Below, one piece after another: positions 16,701 through 24,551 of a stretch of 64,000 nt of DNA (its first letter is position 1; every line of letters starts with the position of its first letter). A program made the translations under genes and the position numbers. The stretch is from Rubritepida flocculans DSM 14296. GTDB lineage: Bacteria > Pseudomonadota > Alphaproteobacteria > Acetobacterales > Acetobacteraceae. Where the stretch lies: assembly GCF_000425365.1 (NCBI RefSeq), contig NZ_AUDH01000001.1:310001-374000 (forward strand), read 5' to 3'. Under the pieces are notes generated by a model. That model was not told the origin of the DNA. It did no database searches and saw only the letters and a program-made list of their open reading frames with translations.

Positions 16701-18321
16701 CCACCGGCACATCTTCCTCGACCCCGACCCCGACCCGGCGGCGAGCCACGCCGAGCGCGCGCGGCTCTTCGCGCTCCCGCGCTCCTCCTGGGCGGATTAC
16801 GACGCGCGGCTGATCAGCCCGGGCGGCGGCGTGTTTCCGCGCACGCTGAAGACCATCCCGCTCTCGCCCGAGGCGCGCGCGATGCTCGGGATCGAGGCGG
16901 AGCGGGCGAGCCCGGCCGAGGTGATGCGCGCCATCCTCGCCATGCCCTGCGACCTGCTCTACTTCGGTGGCATCGGCACCTATGTGAAGGCGAGCCACGA
17001 GAGCCACGCCGATGCCGGCGACCGCGCGAACGACGCGATCCGCGTGGACGGGCGCGAGCTGCGCGCGAAGGTGCTGGGCGAGGGCGCCAATCTCGGGGCC
17101 ACCCAGGCGGGCCGCATCGAGGCGGCGCGCGCGGGGGTGCGGCTGAACACCGACGCGCTGGACAACTCCGCGGGCGTCAGCACCTCCGACCACGAGGTGA
17201 ACATCAAGATCCTGCTCGCCGAGGCCGAGGCGGAGGGCGTGCTGACGCGCCGCCAGCGCGACGAGCTGCTGGCGCGGATGACGGAGGAGGTGGCCGCGCT
17301 GGTGCTGCGCGACAACGCGCTGCAATCCCTCGCCGTCTCGCTGGAGGCGATGGCGGGGGCGGCGGCGCTGCCCGGCCAGGCGGCGCTGATGGCGCGGCTG
17401 GAGGCGGCGGGGCTGCTCGACCGCGCGCAGCTCGTCCTGCCCGATGCGGCCGGGATGGCCGCGCGCGAGGCCGCCGGCGAGGGGCTGACGCGACCCGAGA
17501 TCGCCGCGCTGCTGCCGGTGGCGAAGCTGTGGCTGACCGAGGCGCTGGCGGCCTCCGCCCTGCCGGATGACCCGGCCTTCGCCCCCCTGCTCGCCGCCTA
17601 TTTCCCGGCGCCGCTGCGCGAGCCGCGCTTCGCGCCCTTCCTCGCGCGGCACCGGCTGCGGCGGGAGCTGATCGCCACCACGCTGGCCAACATGGCGGCG
17701 AACCGGCTGGGCTGCGCCGCGCTGGGGCGGCTGACGGCCGGCATGGGCCCGGCCGAGGCGGTGGGGGCGGCCTGGCTCGCGGCGGAGCTGCTCGGCATCG
17801 AGGCCGGCTTCGAGGCGGCGGAAGCCCTGCCGGCGGCCGAGCGCCTGGACGCACAGGCCGCGCTGCGCCGCCGGCTGGAGGAGGCGGCCGAGGCGCTGGG
17901 CCCGGGCCCCGTGGGCGCGCGCTTCGCCGCCCTCGCCCCGGGGGTGGCCGCCCTCGGGAGCGACAGGGCGGCGCTGCCGGCCGAGGCGCCGCTGATCGTG
18001 GCGCTGGCCGAGCGGGCCGGGGCGCCGCCGGCCGCGGCGCGGGAGGCCTGGGCGGCGGTGGGCGAGGCCTTCCACCTGGAGGCGCTGCGCGAGGCGCTGG
18101 GCCGCGCCCCCCTGCCCGGCCCCTTCGGCGACCGCGCCCGCGCCGCGCTGCGGGCCGAGCTGCGCGCCGCGCAGCAGCGGCTGGCCGCCGCCGCCCTGGC
18201 CGGCCGCCCCGCCGAGGGGCCGGAGGCCGAGGAGGCCCGCCGCCTCGTCCTGGAGGCGGCGCGGCTGGCCGACATCGCGGCCGCCACGGTGGCGCTGCGG
18301 GCGGTGGCGGGGCTGGGTTGA
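13750..18321 (+). CDS. gdhB: NAD-specific glutamate dehydrogenase, large (GDH2/L-180 type)
   Basis: 1523 residues, the size of the 180-kDa-class NAD-GDH (Bac_GDH family). N-terminal regulatory/ACT-like regions occupy about residues 1-650. The catalytic dehydrogenase core follows, with RGGIRWSDRREDFRTE, PTGAKGGFVLKG (substrate-binding Lys near 825), GVGDMSGDVFGNGLL, and GEGANLGATQAGRIE near 1115. A C-terminal helical domain closes the protein. It oxidatively deaminates glutamate to 2-oxoglutarate for carbon use and is usually inhibited or activated by metabolites rather than placed in an operon. ATG 13750 follows CAGGAGGACAG, a good Shine-Dalgarno sequence. It stands alone; a long opposite-strand open frame across it is a GC-bias shadow. 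Confidence 0.95.
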   Translation: MPEAPLDPARADPVRAELLRAAAEALAGGPPGAAALLAPLFAAVPTAELAARSPEALARAAASLAGFAEARAPGEVKLRLTPPGGGRGPAALVEIVNDDMPFLVDSVLAALARTGRAAREFLHPVLGVRRDAAGRFQGFAPEAPRESWMRIALAPAALHMLPGLEPADWAGVEAALRRALADVRAAVADFPAMVARLEAAAGECGGGEEAEEFLRWLREENFVLLGHRLLRLEGEGARVEPSENLGLLRDAALPVFDALRALPALPGPVRAALAMAAPVAVVKANMRSTVHRPQHADVIVTRLRDAAGGVAGVRLFLGLFAAAAYNRNPRSIPLLRGKVERILAASGIPPFSHDGRALRNILDTWPRDELFQAEEADILAGARLALDLALRPRPALFSRRDPFGRFVSVIAWLPRESFDTRLRERVGGMLARAHGGRLSAFHIALGDAPLARVHYILGTDPEHPVHPDPVALERAVAEAARSFAERLAEALAAERGELAAAEILATWRDAFPPAYRETHGAAEAAADLALAEAALREGRPAAALAQPPGAAAGRLLLRLAVPGGALALADALPLFDSLGLRALEEVPHRLAPQGQPPVTLHLFQLDAGIPFDPARGPLLLEALAALLDGRAEADGFNRLVLREGLSWRECWLLRALARWLRQIGFPPPPESIAEALSATPGAAGLLLALFRARFDPDAPSREEAGIEARWAALLDAVQSPETDRILARLRAALEGVTRTNFFQEKPWLALKFDPALAGEMPNPRPWREIFVHSPAMEGCHLRAGPVARGGIRWSDRREDFRTEILGLMKAQRLKNAVIVPTGAKGGFVLKGAVPAEREAFQAAGVAAYRTLIRGMLDLTDNLRGAEVIPPPRVLRRDGDDPYIVAAADKGTASFSDIANGLAAEYGFWLGDAFASGGSAGYDHKAMGITARGAWVMIERHFQEALGRSVHDAPFDMAGVGDMSGDVFGNGLLISKQARLRAAFDHRHIFLDPDPDPAASHAERARLFALPRSSWADYDARLISPGGGVFPRTLKTIPLSPEARAMLGIEAERASPAEVMRAILAMPCDLLYFGGIGTYVKASHESHADAGDRANDAIRVDGRELRAKVLGEGANLGATQAGRIEAARAGVRLNTDALDNSAGVSTSDHEVNIKILLAEAEAEGVLTRRQRDELLARMTEEVAALVLRDNALQSLAVSLEAMAGAAALPGQAALMARLEAAGLLDRAQLVLPDAAGMAAREAAGEGLTRPEIAALLPVAKLWLTEALAASALPDDPAFAPLLAAYFPAPLREPRFAPFLARHRLRRELIATTLANMAANRLGCAALGRLTAGMGPAEAVGAAWLAAELLGIEAGFEAAEALPAAERLDAQAALRRRLEEAAEALGPGPVGARFAALAPGVAALGSDRAALPAEAPLIVALAERAGAPPAAAREAWAAVGEAFHLEALREALGRAPLPGPFGDRARAALRAELRAAQQRLAAAALAGRPAEGPEAEEARRLVLEAARLADIAAATVALRAVAGLG

Positions 18322-18554
18322 ACGGCCGGCGGTGACCGTCGCCCATATCGCCCGTTGGGCAGGCCGCCCGCCCGGGCCCCAACGCGGCTCGCCGCGTCGG
18401 GTGGCGCTAACACGGCGTGCGCGACACGCCCGGCGCCGGCGCGGCGCGTGATAGGGAGCATGATCAGGATGCGCTGTCGCCCGCTCTCCGCCCCCAGGGG
18501 CGCCCAGTCCCGCGGGCCCGGGGGGCGGCCTTGCGGCCGGGCTGGGCGCGCCCC

Positions 18555-19802
18555 ATGACGCGCCGCGAATGGGCCTGGGCGGGCTATGACTGGGCGAACA
18601 GCGCCTTTCCCACCGTCGTCTCCACCTTCGTCATCGCCGCCTATGTGACGAAGGGCATCGCGCCGGACCCGGTGACGGGGCAGGTGATGTGGGGCTGGAT
18701 GCAGGCGCTGGCGGGGCTGGCCATCGGGCTGCTCTCTCCGCTGCTGGGGGCGGTGGCCGATGCGGGCGGGCGGCGGCGCGCGCTGCTGCTGCTCTGCACC
18801 CTGCTGACGGCGCTGTTCACCGCCGGCATCTGGTTCGCGAGGCCCGAGCCCGCCTATGCGCTCTGGGCACTGCTCTGCGTGGCGCTGGCCACGCTCTGCT
18901 TCGAGCTCGGCACGGTGTTCTACAACGCCATGCTGCCGGAGGCGACGACGCGCGCGCGGCTCGGCCGCGTCTCGGGCATCGGCTGGGCGCTGGGCTATGC
19001 GGGGGGGCTCGCCTGCCTCGTGCTCTGCCTCGTGCTGCTGGTGCGGCCCGACCCGCCGCTGCTGCCGCTGGATCGCGGCGCGGCCGAGCATGTGCGGGCC
19101 ACCGCGCTGCTCGTCGCGGCCTGGCTGCTGCTCTTCGCCTGGCCCGTGCTGATCTTCGGCCCGCGCGACGCCGCACCGCGCCAGCCCTGGCGGCGCGCGG
19201 CGGAGGAGGGGCTCGCCGATCTGCTGCGGCTGCTCCGCGGGCTGCGGGGGCGGCCCGCGGTGCTGCGCTTCCTGCTGGCGCGGCTGCTCTACACGGATGG
19301 GCTGAACGTGCTGTTCGCCTTCGGCGCGGTCTTCGCCGCGGGCGCCTTCGGGATGGGCTTCGAGGAAATCCTGCTCTTCGGCATCGCGCTCAACGTCTCG
19401 GGCGGGCTCGGCGCGCTGGCGGGCGGCTGGGTGGACGAGCGCATCGGCGCCAAGCGCACCGTGCTGCTCGCGCTGCTGGCGATGATGGCGGTGGGCGCGG
19501 CGATGCTGCTGGTGGAGAGCAAGGCGCTGTTCTGGGGGCTGGGCGTCTCGCTCGGCCTGTTCTTCGGCCCGGCCCAGGCGGCCAGCCGCAGCCTGATGGC
19601 GCAGCTCTCCCCGCCGGGCGAGATGGCGGCGCATTTCGGGCTCTTCGCGCTCTCCGGCCGCGTGACGAGCTTCGCGGGCCCCGCGCTGCTGGCCCTGGTG
19701 ACGGACGCGACCGACAGCCAGCGCTGGGGGATGGCGGTGGTGGTGCTGCTGCTGGGCGGCGGCGCGGCGCTGCTCGCGGGGGTGCGCGCGCCGCGCGGGT
19801 GA
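18555..19802 (+). CDS. MFS transporter, UMF1/Atg22-like
   Basis: 415 residues with about 12 predicted membrane helices. The N-terminal WAWAGYDWANSAFPTVVSTF motif is diagnostic of the UMF1 (unknown major facilitator 1, Atg22-like) family. The cytoplasmic loop motif ADAGGRRR follows helix 2, and a second half begins near LLYTDGLNVLFAFG. Yeast Atg22 exports amino acids from the vacuole; bacterial substrates are undefined. ATG 18555 directly precedes the conserved start of the family. About 230 bases separate it from the NAD-GDH gene, with no clear terminator. A link to amino-acid catabolism is suggestive only. Confidence 0.85.
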   Translation: MTRREWAWAGYDWANSAFPTVVSTFVIAAYVTKGIAPDPVTGQVMWGWMQALAGLAIGLLSPLLGAVADAGGRRRALLLLCTLLTALFTAGIWFARPEPAYALWALLCVALATLCFELGTVFYNAMLPEATTRARLGRVSGIGWALGYAGGLACLVLCLVLLVRPDPPLLPLDRGAAEHVRATALLVAAWLLLFAWPVLIFGPRDAAPRQPWRRAAEEGLADLLRLLRGLRGRPAVLRFLLARLLYTDGLNVLFAFGAVFAAGAFGMGFEEILLFGIALNVSGGLGALAGGWVDERIGAKRTVLLALLAMMAVGAAMLLVESKALFWGLGVSLGLFFGPAQAASRSLMAQLSPPGEMAAHFGLFALSGRVTSFAGPALLALVTDATDSQRWGMAVVVLLLGGGAALLAGVRAPRG

Positions 19803-19822
19803 TGGGGATGTGGCTGGCCGCG

Positions 19823-20470
19823 TCAGGGGCGCGGCGCGCCCCAGTCCAGCGCGACGAGCTGCCAGCGCAGGCGCAGCGGGTCCGCCAGCTCCAGCGTGAG
19901 CGTGGTGGTGCGCGCGGGGGCCTCGGGCGGGGCGAGGGTGATGCTCCAGCGCCCCCCCTCCAGCGGCTGCGCGGACTGCACCCAGCCGGGGGCGGGGCCG
20001 CTGCCCGGAGCGGTCTGGCCGGCGAGCAGCGCCCCCAGCCCCTCGGGCGAGGCGAGGCGGGCCGAGAGATCCTCGCGCAGGCGCTGGACATAGGCCGGCG
20101 GCGCGCCTCCCAGCCGCTCGGCGGCAAGGTGATCGAGCCGGGCCGCGATGGCGGGGCGAAGCCGCTCGAAATCCGCCTGGGCGGCGAGGGCCGCGGCGTC
20201 GGCGCGCTGCGCCGCCCCGGCGAGCTGCAGCGCGGCCGCGAAGGGCGAGGCCGCATAGGCCAACAGGGCCGCCGCGACGCCGAGTGCCGCGAGGCGCCAG
20301 GGCCGGCGGGGGGCGACGGGGCGCGAGGGCGGCGTGGCGGCGCGGGCCTGAAGGGGGGCGGGCGCTGCCGGCTGGACGGGGGCGGGCGCGGGGCGCGCCG
20401 GCTGGCGCGCGTCGTACTCGGCCCAGACTTCGTCCCAGAGCCGCGCATCCCAGGTGGCGGCCCGGCTCAT
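19823..20470 (-). CDS. DUF2939-domain membrane-anchored protein
   Basis: 215 residues. A charged N-terminus (residues 1-25) and an Ala/Pro-rich linker precede one transmembrane helix (RLAALGVAAALLAYAASPF, about 58-76). A periplasmic DUF2939-type domain follows: SPFAAALQLAGAAQRADAAA with ADFERLRPAI. This is the pattern of small bacterial proteins in which Ser-Pro-xx-Ala follows the membrane helix. The family has no established function. It is convergent with the MFS gene, with a 20-base gap, and divergent from the third Bug receptor across a 312-base non-coding space. Confidence 0.72.
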   Translation of the reverse strand: MSRAATWDARLWDEVWAEYDARQPARPAPAPVQPAAPAPLQARAATPPSRPVAPRRPWRLAALGVAAALLAYAASPFAAALQLAGAAQRADAAALAAQADFERLRPAIAARLDHLAAERLGGAPPAYVQRLREDLSARLASPEGLGALLAGQTAPGSGPAPGWVQSAQPLEGGRWSITLAPPEAPARTTTLTLELADPLRLRWQLVALDWGAPRP

Positions 20471-20782
20471 GCGGCGCGATTCCGTGTCGTGGGGCGCATC
20501 GGGATCTCTCCGACAGAGGGGCGTCTCTGGCAGTGAGACTTACCGGGCGGAAGGTGAGCGAAAGGTTAAAGGGCAGGGCCTGATCGGGTCGGGCGCCGCG
20601 CGCGGTGGGGGGAGGTGTCGGGGGTCTATGCCGTGCGCGGGGGTGCGGCGGAGACACCCTCCGCCGCCCCCTCGCGCCCCTCCGCGCCGGGCATCGGGGC
20701 GCGGCATGGACATGGCGTCCCTTTCATGCTTCCGGCTGTCGCGGAAACCCGCTTCCGCGACGTCCAAGCCGGAGAACCGCCC
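20471..20782. other. 312-bp intergenic region between divergent genes
   Basis: This space must hold the promoters of the DUF2939 gene and the Bug receptor. I see no credible small gene in either direction. The only clear structure is the hairpin at 20732-20772 next to the Bug start. No convincing -35/-10 pair could be assigned by eye. Confidence 0.5.
20732..20772 (+). promoter_or_regulatory. Leader hairpin occluding a Shine-Dalgarno
   Basis: GTCGCGGAA (20738-20746) and TTCCGCGAC (20753-20761) form a perfect nine-base stem with a six-base loop. It is extended by an outer stem CCGGCT (20732-20737) with AGCCGG (20767-20772) across a five-base bulge. The right outer arm runs into the GGAGAA Shine-Dalgarno (20771-20776) of the Bug receptor at 20783. 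Opening or closing this hairpin could control translation, or it could be an operator. Only the pairing is observed; regulation is inferred. Confidence 0.45.
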
Positions 20783-21748
20783 ATGACCCCACGCCGCGCC
20801 CTGCTCGCCCTGCCCGCCCTGCTGCCGGCGGGGGCCCTTGCCCAGAGCTGGTCGCCCTCGCGCTCCGTGCGGATCGTGGTGCCCTTCACCGCCGGCGGCG
20901 CGACGGACGCGCTGGCGCGCATCATGGCCGAGCGGCTGGGCGCGGCGCTCGGCCAGTCCTTCGTCGTGGACAACCGCCCGGGCGCGGGCGGCAATGTCGG
21001 CACGGAGCTGGTGGCCAAGGCCGATCCGGACGGCCACACGCTGCTGATGTGCACGATCGGCACGGCCAGCATCAACCAGTTCCTTTACCCGCGCCTGCCC
21101 TTCGACCCGGTGCGGGATTTCGCCTCCATCGGCCTCGTCGGCGCGGTGACGAACGCGGTGGTGGTGCACCCCGGCGTGCAGGCGAACAGCTTCCAGGAGC
21201 TGCTGGCGCTGGCGCGCCGCCAGCCGGGCCGCCTGAACTACGGCACGCCGGGCAATGGCACCTCCGGCCACATGTCGGGCGAGTATCTGAAGTTCCGCAC
21301 CGGGGTGGACATCAACCACGTGCCCTATCGGGGCACCGGCGCGCTGATGCCGGACCTTCTGGGCGGGCGCATCGAGATCGCCATCGACAACCTGCCCGCC
21401 TATCTGCCGCACATCCGCGAGGGGCGGCTGCGCATCCTCGCCGTCACCTCGCGCGAGCGCTGGTTCGCCGTGCCCGAGACGCCCACCGTGCAGGAGAGCG
21501 GGGTGGAGCGCTTCGAGGCCATCGCCTGGTTCGGCCTGCAGGCGCCCGCGCGGACGCCGCAGGCGGCGCTCGAGCGCTACATCGCGGCGGTGGGCGCGGC
21601 GGTGGCCGAGCCCGCCACCCAGGCGCGCATCCGCGACATCGGCGCCTCCACCCTGCCGCTGATGGGCGCCGAGTTCGACCGCTTCATCGCCGCCGAGAAC
21701 GAGAAGTGGCGCGAGGTGGTGCGCGTCGCGAACATCCGTCTGGACTGA
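20783..21748 (+). CDS. Bug-family tripartite tricarboxylate transporter receptor
   Basis: A 321-residue periplasmic receptor, the third Bug protein in the window. The signal peptide (RRALLALPALLPAGALAQ) is followed by RSVRIVVPFTAGGATDALAR, VVDNRPGAGGNVGTELVAKA, PDGHTLLM and NHVPYRGTGALMPDLLGG. ATG 20783 has the GGAGAA Shine-Dalgarno at 20771-20776, partly inside a leader hairpin. A longer open frame extends upstream but lacks coding character. It is followed after 12 bases by a small conserved protein on the same strand. No TctAB permease is present; the ligand is unknown. Confidence 0.9.
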   Translation: MTPRRALLALPALLPAGALAQSWSPSRSVRIVVPFTAGGATDALARIMAERLGAALGQSFVVDNRPGAGGNVGTELVAKADPDGHTLLMCTIGTASINQFLYPRLPFDPVRDFASIGLVGAVTNAVVVHPGVQANSFQELLALARRQPGRLNYGTPGNGTSGHMSGEYLKFRTGVDINHVPYRGTGALMPDLLGGRIEIAIDNLPAYLPHIREGRLRILAVTSRERWFAVPETPTVQESGVERFEAIAWFGLQAPARTPQAALERYIAAVGAAVAEPATQARIRDIGASTLPLMGAEFDRFIAAENEKWREVVRVANIRLD

Positions 21749-21760
21749 GGAACGCAGGCC

Positions 21761-22051
21761 ATGTCCATGCCCATCGCGCGCGAGCGCAAGATCCTGAGCG
21801 AGGCCGAGTTCGCACTGGTCGCGCCCAGCCATTACCCCGATGTCGCGCGGCTGGACCGCGAGGCGCTGATCGCGCTGGCGCGCCGCCTGCGCGAGGCGCG
21901 GGACGCGGCGCGCACCCGCCTCGCCGCCCAGCGCCGCGCCAAGCGCGGCAAGGCCGAGGCGCGCGGCAGCCTGGACGATAGGGGCGTGGCGGCGAAGAAG
22001 CAGGTCTTCGCCGCCGCGCTGCGCCGGGTGAACAAGCGGCTGGAGGGGTGA
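21761..22051 (+). CDS. Conserved small basic protein
   Basis: 96 residues, strongly basic and helical: ILSEAEFALVAPSHYPDVAR, then ALIALARRLREARDAART, RRAKRGKAEARG and VFAAALRRVNKRLEG. I recall proteins with this same order (SEAE..LV..THYP, RRLR, RGKA.PRG, AL.RVN.R) as conserved hypotheticals in proteobacteria, often beside transport or catabolic genes. No membrane segment or signal is present; the basic character suggests nucleic-acid or ribosome contact, but this is untested. It follows the Bug receptor by 12 bases and probably shares its transcript. Confidence 0.7.
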   Translation: MSMPIARERKILSEAEFALVAPSHYPDVARLDREALIALARRLREARDAARTRLAAQRRAKRGKAEARGSLDDRGVAAKKQVFAAALRRVNKRLEG

Positions 22052-22071
22052 GGGCGGCCGCCCGCCTCACC
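22047..22071. terminator. Strong palindrome over convergent stops
   Basis: GGTGAGGGCGGC (22047-22058) pairs with CGCCCGCCTCACC (22059-22071) almost perfectly, with one bulged base. It overlaps the stop codons of the small basic protein (plus) and the RgpF-like protein (minus). A bidirectional terminator is likely, although no T-run follows on either strand. Confidence 0.5.
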
Positions 22072-23098
22072 GCCCCATCAGCGCCAGGTGGTCGCGGATC
22101 AGCGCCGCCTCGCGCGGCGGCACCAGCGCCTCCCAGCCCTCCACCCCGGGCAGCCGCCCGGGGTTGCGGCGGATGAGCTCGGTCTTGAGCCAGGGGAAGC
22201 CCATCCGCTCCACCAGCACGCGCCAGAAATGGTGGCAGGGGTTGAGCGGATAGCGCCAGAGCGCGGCGGGCTCGGCGAAGCGCGGGCCGAGGGAGAGGCG
22301 CGTCGCCTCTTCCACCTCCGCCAGCAGCCGGGCGTAGCCGAACAGCGCCGCCATCCGCACCCCGGCCGCCCGCGCCCGCCCGGCGAGGCCGATCTCGCCC
22401 TGCTGCACCACGCGCCACTTGCTGCGGCTGTCGCGGAAGGCGGCGAGATGGGCGGCCAGCAGCCCCACCGGCTCCGCCCCGCGCGCCAGCAGCGCGTAGG
22501 ATTGCAGGTGCGGCCCCCCGCCCCAGCTCTCCGTCATGCCGAAGATCCCCTCGCCCCCCGCGCGGCAGGCGGCGAGCAGCGGGCCGATCGGCCGGAAGGG
22601 GCCGAGCACGCTGTCATTGGCGAGCAGCAGCTCCTCGGGCGTGCCGAGCCGGGCGAAGGCCAGCGCCGCCGCGTCGCGCCAGGCGCCGAAATCCCGGCCC
22701 ACATTGGCGCGCTGCAGGCGCAGCGCGCAGTCCGCCCCCGCCGCGTCCCAATCGGCCTCCGGGGGCGCGGCGTTGCTGACGAAGACCACCGCGAAGCCCT
22801 GCGCGCGCCACTCCGCCAACTGCGCGCGCACCATGGCCGAGACCCGCCCGTCGGGCGACCAGTGGAGGTAGAGGGCGAGCGAACCGCCCGCCGCCGGGGC
22901 GCGGCCGGGCTCGACGCGCAGCATGGCCGGCGCGAGCGGGGCCAGACGGTCCAGCACCGCGGCCGCGCCGACCTCCCAGGCCAGCTCCGCGGCGCGGCGG
23001 GCGAAGGTGAGGGGCGAGCGCGCGGCCAGCCCGTGCAGGGCGCGCGGCAGCCCCCCCTCGGGCGTGGCGAGATCGGTCAGCGCGTAAGGCGCGGTCAC
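22067..23098 (-). CDS. Rhamnan synthesis protein F (RgpF) family
   Basis: 343 residues. The RgpF-like domain starts at about residue 70: LALYLHWSPDGRVSAMVRAQ, then VVFVSNA, RANVGRDFGAWRDA, LLLANDSVLGPF, and the C-terminal NPCHHFWRVLVERMGFPWLK with LIRRNP. In streptococci RgpF acts in rhamnose-glucose polysaccharide assembly. In Gram-negatives the domain occurs in O-antigen and exopolysaccharide clusters as a glycosyltransferase-like protein. It overlaps rmlD by four bases and closes the dTDP-rhamnose operon, so the rhamnose made by that operon is a natural donor sugar (inference). Confidence 0.85.
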   Translation of the reverse strand: MTAPYALTDLATPEGGLPRALHGLAARSPLTFARRAAELAWEVGAAAVLDRLAPLAPAMLRVEPGRAPAAGGSLALYLHWSPDGRVSAMVRAQLAEWRAQGFAVVFVSNAAPPEADWDAAGADCALRLQRANVGRDFGAWRDAAALAFARLGTPEELLLANDSVLGPFRPIGPLLAACRAGGEGIFGMTESWGGGPHLQSYALLARGAEPVGLLAAHLAAFRDSRSKWRVVQQGEIGLAGRARAAGVRMAALFGYARLLAEVEEATRLSLGPRFAEPAALWRYPLNPCHHFWRVLVERMGFPWLKTELIRRNPGRLPGVEGWEALVPPREAALIRDHLALMGR

Positions 23099-23982
23099 GC
23101 CGCGCCGTGCAGCGCCTTCATCACGCGCGCGAGCCCCTCCTGCCAGGGCGGCAGCGCCACGCCGAACACGGCGGCGAGCTTGCCCGTCTCCATCCGGCCA
23201 TCGGCGGGGCGGACGGCCTTCACGGGGTATTCATGGGTGGCGATGGGATGCACCACCGGGCGCGGGCCGCCATAGGGGGCGGCGGCGGCGAAGATCGCCT
23301 CGGCGAAGCCGTGCCAGCTCACATGCCCCTGCGCCACCGCATGAAAGACGCCGCGATACTCGGCGCGCCAGCCCGTCTCGTGCAGCCGGGCGAGCAGGGC
23401 GGCGATGGCGTCCGCGAGGTCGGGCGCGGCGGTGGGGTGGCCGATCTGGTCCGCCACCACGCGCAGCTCGGGCCGCTCCGCCCCGAGGGCAAGCATGGTG
23501 CGCAGGAAGTTCCTGCCCATCGGGGCATAGACCCAGGCGGTGCGCAGCACGGCCGTCATCGGGTTGCCGGCCAGCGCCGCCCATTCCCCCGCCAGCTTGG
23601 TGCGGCCATAGGCGCCCAGCGGGTTGGGCGCATCCGTCTCGACATAGGGCGCGCCCTTGCGCCCGTCATAGACGTAATCCGTGCTGATCTGCAGCAGCGG
23701 GACGCCGCGCTCGGCGCAGAGGGCGGCCAGCAGGGCGGGGCCCAGCGCATTGGCGCGGAAGGCGGCGGCCTCGTTCTCCTCGGCGGCGTCCACCGCCGTC
23801 CAGGCGGCGCAGTTCACCACCGCCTCGGGCGCGGCGGCGGCGAAGGCGGCGCGCACCGTCTCCGGCTCGTCGAACTCGAACTCCGGCTGGCCGACGAAGA
23901 CGCCCTCTATGCCGCGCGCGGGCAGGCTCGCCTCCAGCCCGGTCGCGAGCTGGCCGCCCCGGCCGGTGACGAGGACGCGCAT
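23095..23982 (-). CDS. rmlD: dTDP-4-dehydrorhamnose reductase
   Basis: 295 residues from ATG 23982. It makes dTDP-L-rhamnose from dTDP-4-keto-L-rhamnose with NAD(P)H, the last step of the pathway. Visible motifs are the N-terminal VLVTGRGGQLATGL nucleotide motif, NCAAWTAVDAAEEN, ISTDYVYDG, the catalytic YGRTK (Tyr/Lys), and LRTAWVYAPMGRNF. It lies two bases after the rmlC stop and overlaps the RgpF-like gene, as expected for a D-C-A rhamnose operon. The product is cytoplasmic. No missing residues were noticed. Confidence 0.95.
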   Translation of the reverse strand: MRVLVTGRGGQLATGLEASLPARGIEGVFVGQPEFEFDEPETVRAAFAAAAPEAVVNCAAWTAVDAAEENEAAAFRANALGPALLAALCAERGVPLLQISTDYVYDGRKGAPYVETDAPNPLGAYGRTKLAGEWAALAGNPMTAVLRTAWVYAPMGRNFLRTMLALGAERPELRVVADQIGHPTAAPDLADAIAALLARLHETGWRAEYRGVFHAVAQGHVSWHGFAEAIFAAAAPYGGPRPVVHPIATHEYPVKAVRPADGRMETGKLAAVFGVALPPWQEGLARVMKALHGAA

Positions 23983-23984
23983 GC

Positions 23985-24551
23985 TCACCAGCTCCCTTTC
24001 GGGAAGATGGGCGCGGCCTCGGAGAGGCGCGGGGCGGCGCGGTCCTTGTCGGAGAGGATGGGCCCGCCCGGCGGCAGCGGCCAGGCGATGCCGAGCGCCG
24101 GGTCGTCCCAGGCGATGCCGCCATCGGCCTCGCGGTTGTATTCCGCGTCCACCTTGTAGAGCACCTCGCAATCGGGCTCGAGCGTCAGGAAGCCGTGCGC
24201 GAAGCCGCGCGGCACCCAGATCTGGCGCCAGTTCTCGGCCGAGAGCTCCACCGCCACATGCCGGCCGTAGCTCGGGCTGCCCTCGCGGATGTCCACCGCC
24301 ACGTCGAGCACGCGGCCGCGCGAGCAGCGCACCAGCTTGCCCTGGGCGTGGGGCGGGCGCTGGAAGTGCAGGCCGCGCAGCACCCCCGCCTCGCGCGAGA
24401 GGGAGTGGTTGTCCTGCACGAAATCCACGACGAGGCCCGCCGCCGCCAGGGCGCTGCGCTTCCACACCTCGCTGAAGAAGCCGCGCGCGTCGCCGTAGCG
24501 GGGCGGCTCGATCAGCAGCACGTCGGGGATGGCGAGCGGCGTGATCTTCAT
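23985..24551 (-). CDS. rmlC: dTDP-4-dehydrorhamnose 3,5-epimerase
   Basis: 188 residues, normal length for RmlC. It epimerises dTDP-4-keto-6-deoxyglucose at C3 and C5. The cupin-fold motifs are complete: [31 protein letters not shown] (catalytic His), [41 protein letters not shown] (Tyr) and [14 protein letters not shown] 24551 overlaps the rmlA stop by four bases. It is part of the coupled rmlA-rmlC-rmlD-rgpF run transcribed to the left. Confidence 0.95.
   Translation of the reverse strand: MKITPLAIPDVLLIEPPRYGDARGFFSEVWKRSALAAAGLVVDFVQDNHSLSREAGVLRGLHFQRPPHAQGKLVRCSRGRVLDVAVDIREGSPSYGRHVAVELSAENWRQIWVPRGFAHGFLTLEPDCEVLYKVDAEYNREADGGIAWDDPALGIAWPLPPGGPILSDKDRAAPRLSEAAPIFPKGSW

Noticed and set aside
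13588-18075. Very long open frame antisense to the NAD-glutamate dehydrogenase gene
   Set aside because: It follows from GC-rich codon bias, has Arg/Gly/His-rich composition without domains, and lies opposite a clear 1523-residue enzyme.
20615-20782. N-terminal extension of the third Bug receptor
   Set aside because: The extra residues lack a signal peptide and coding character; ATG 20783 has GGAGAA and opens directly into a signal peptide.
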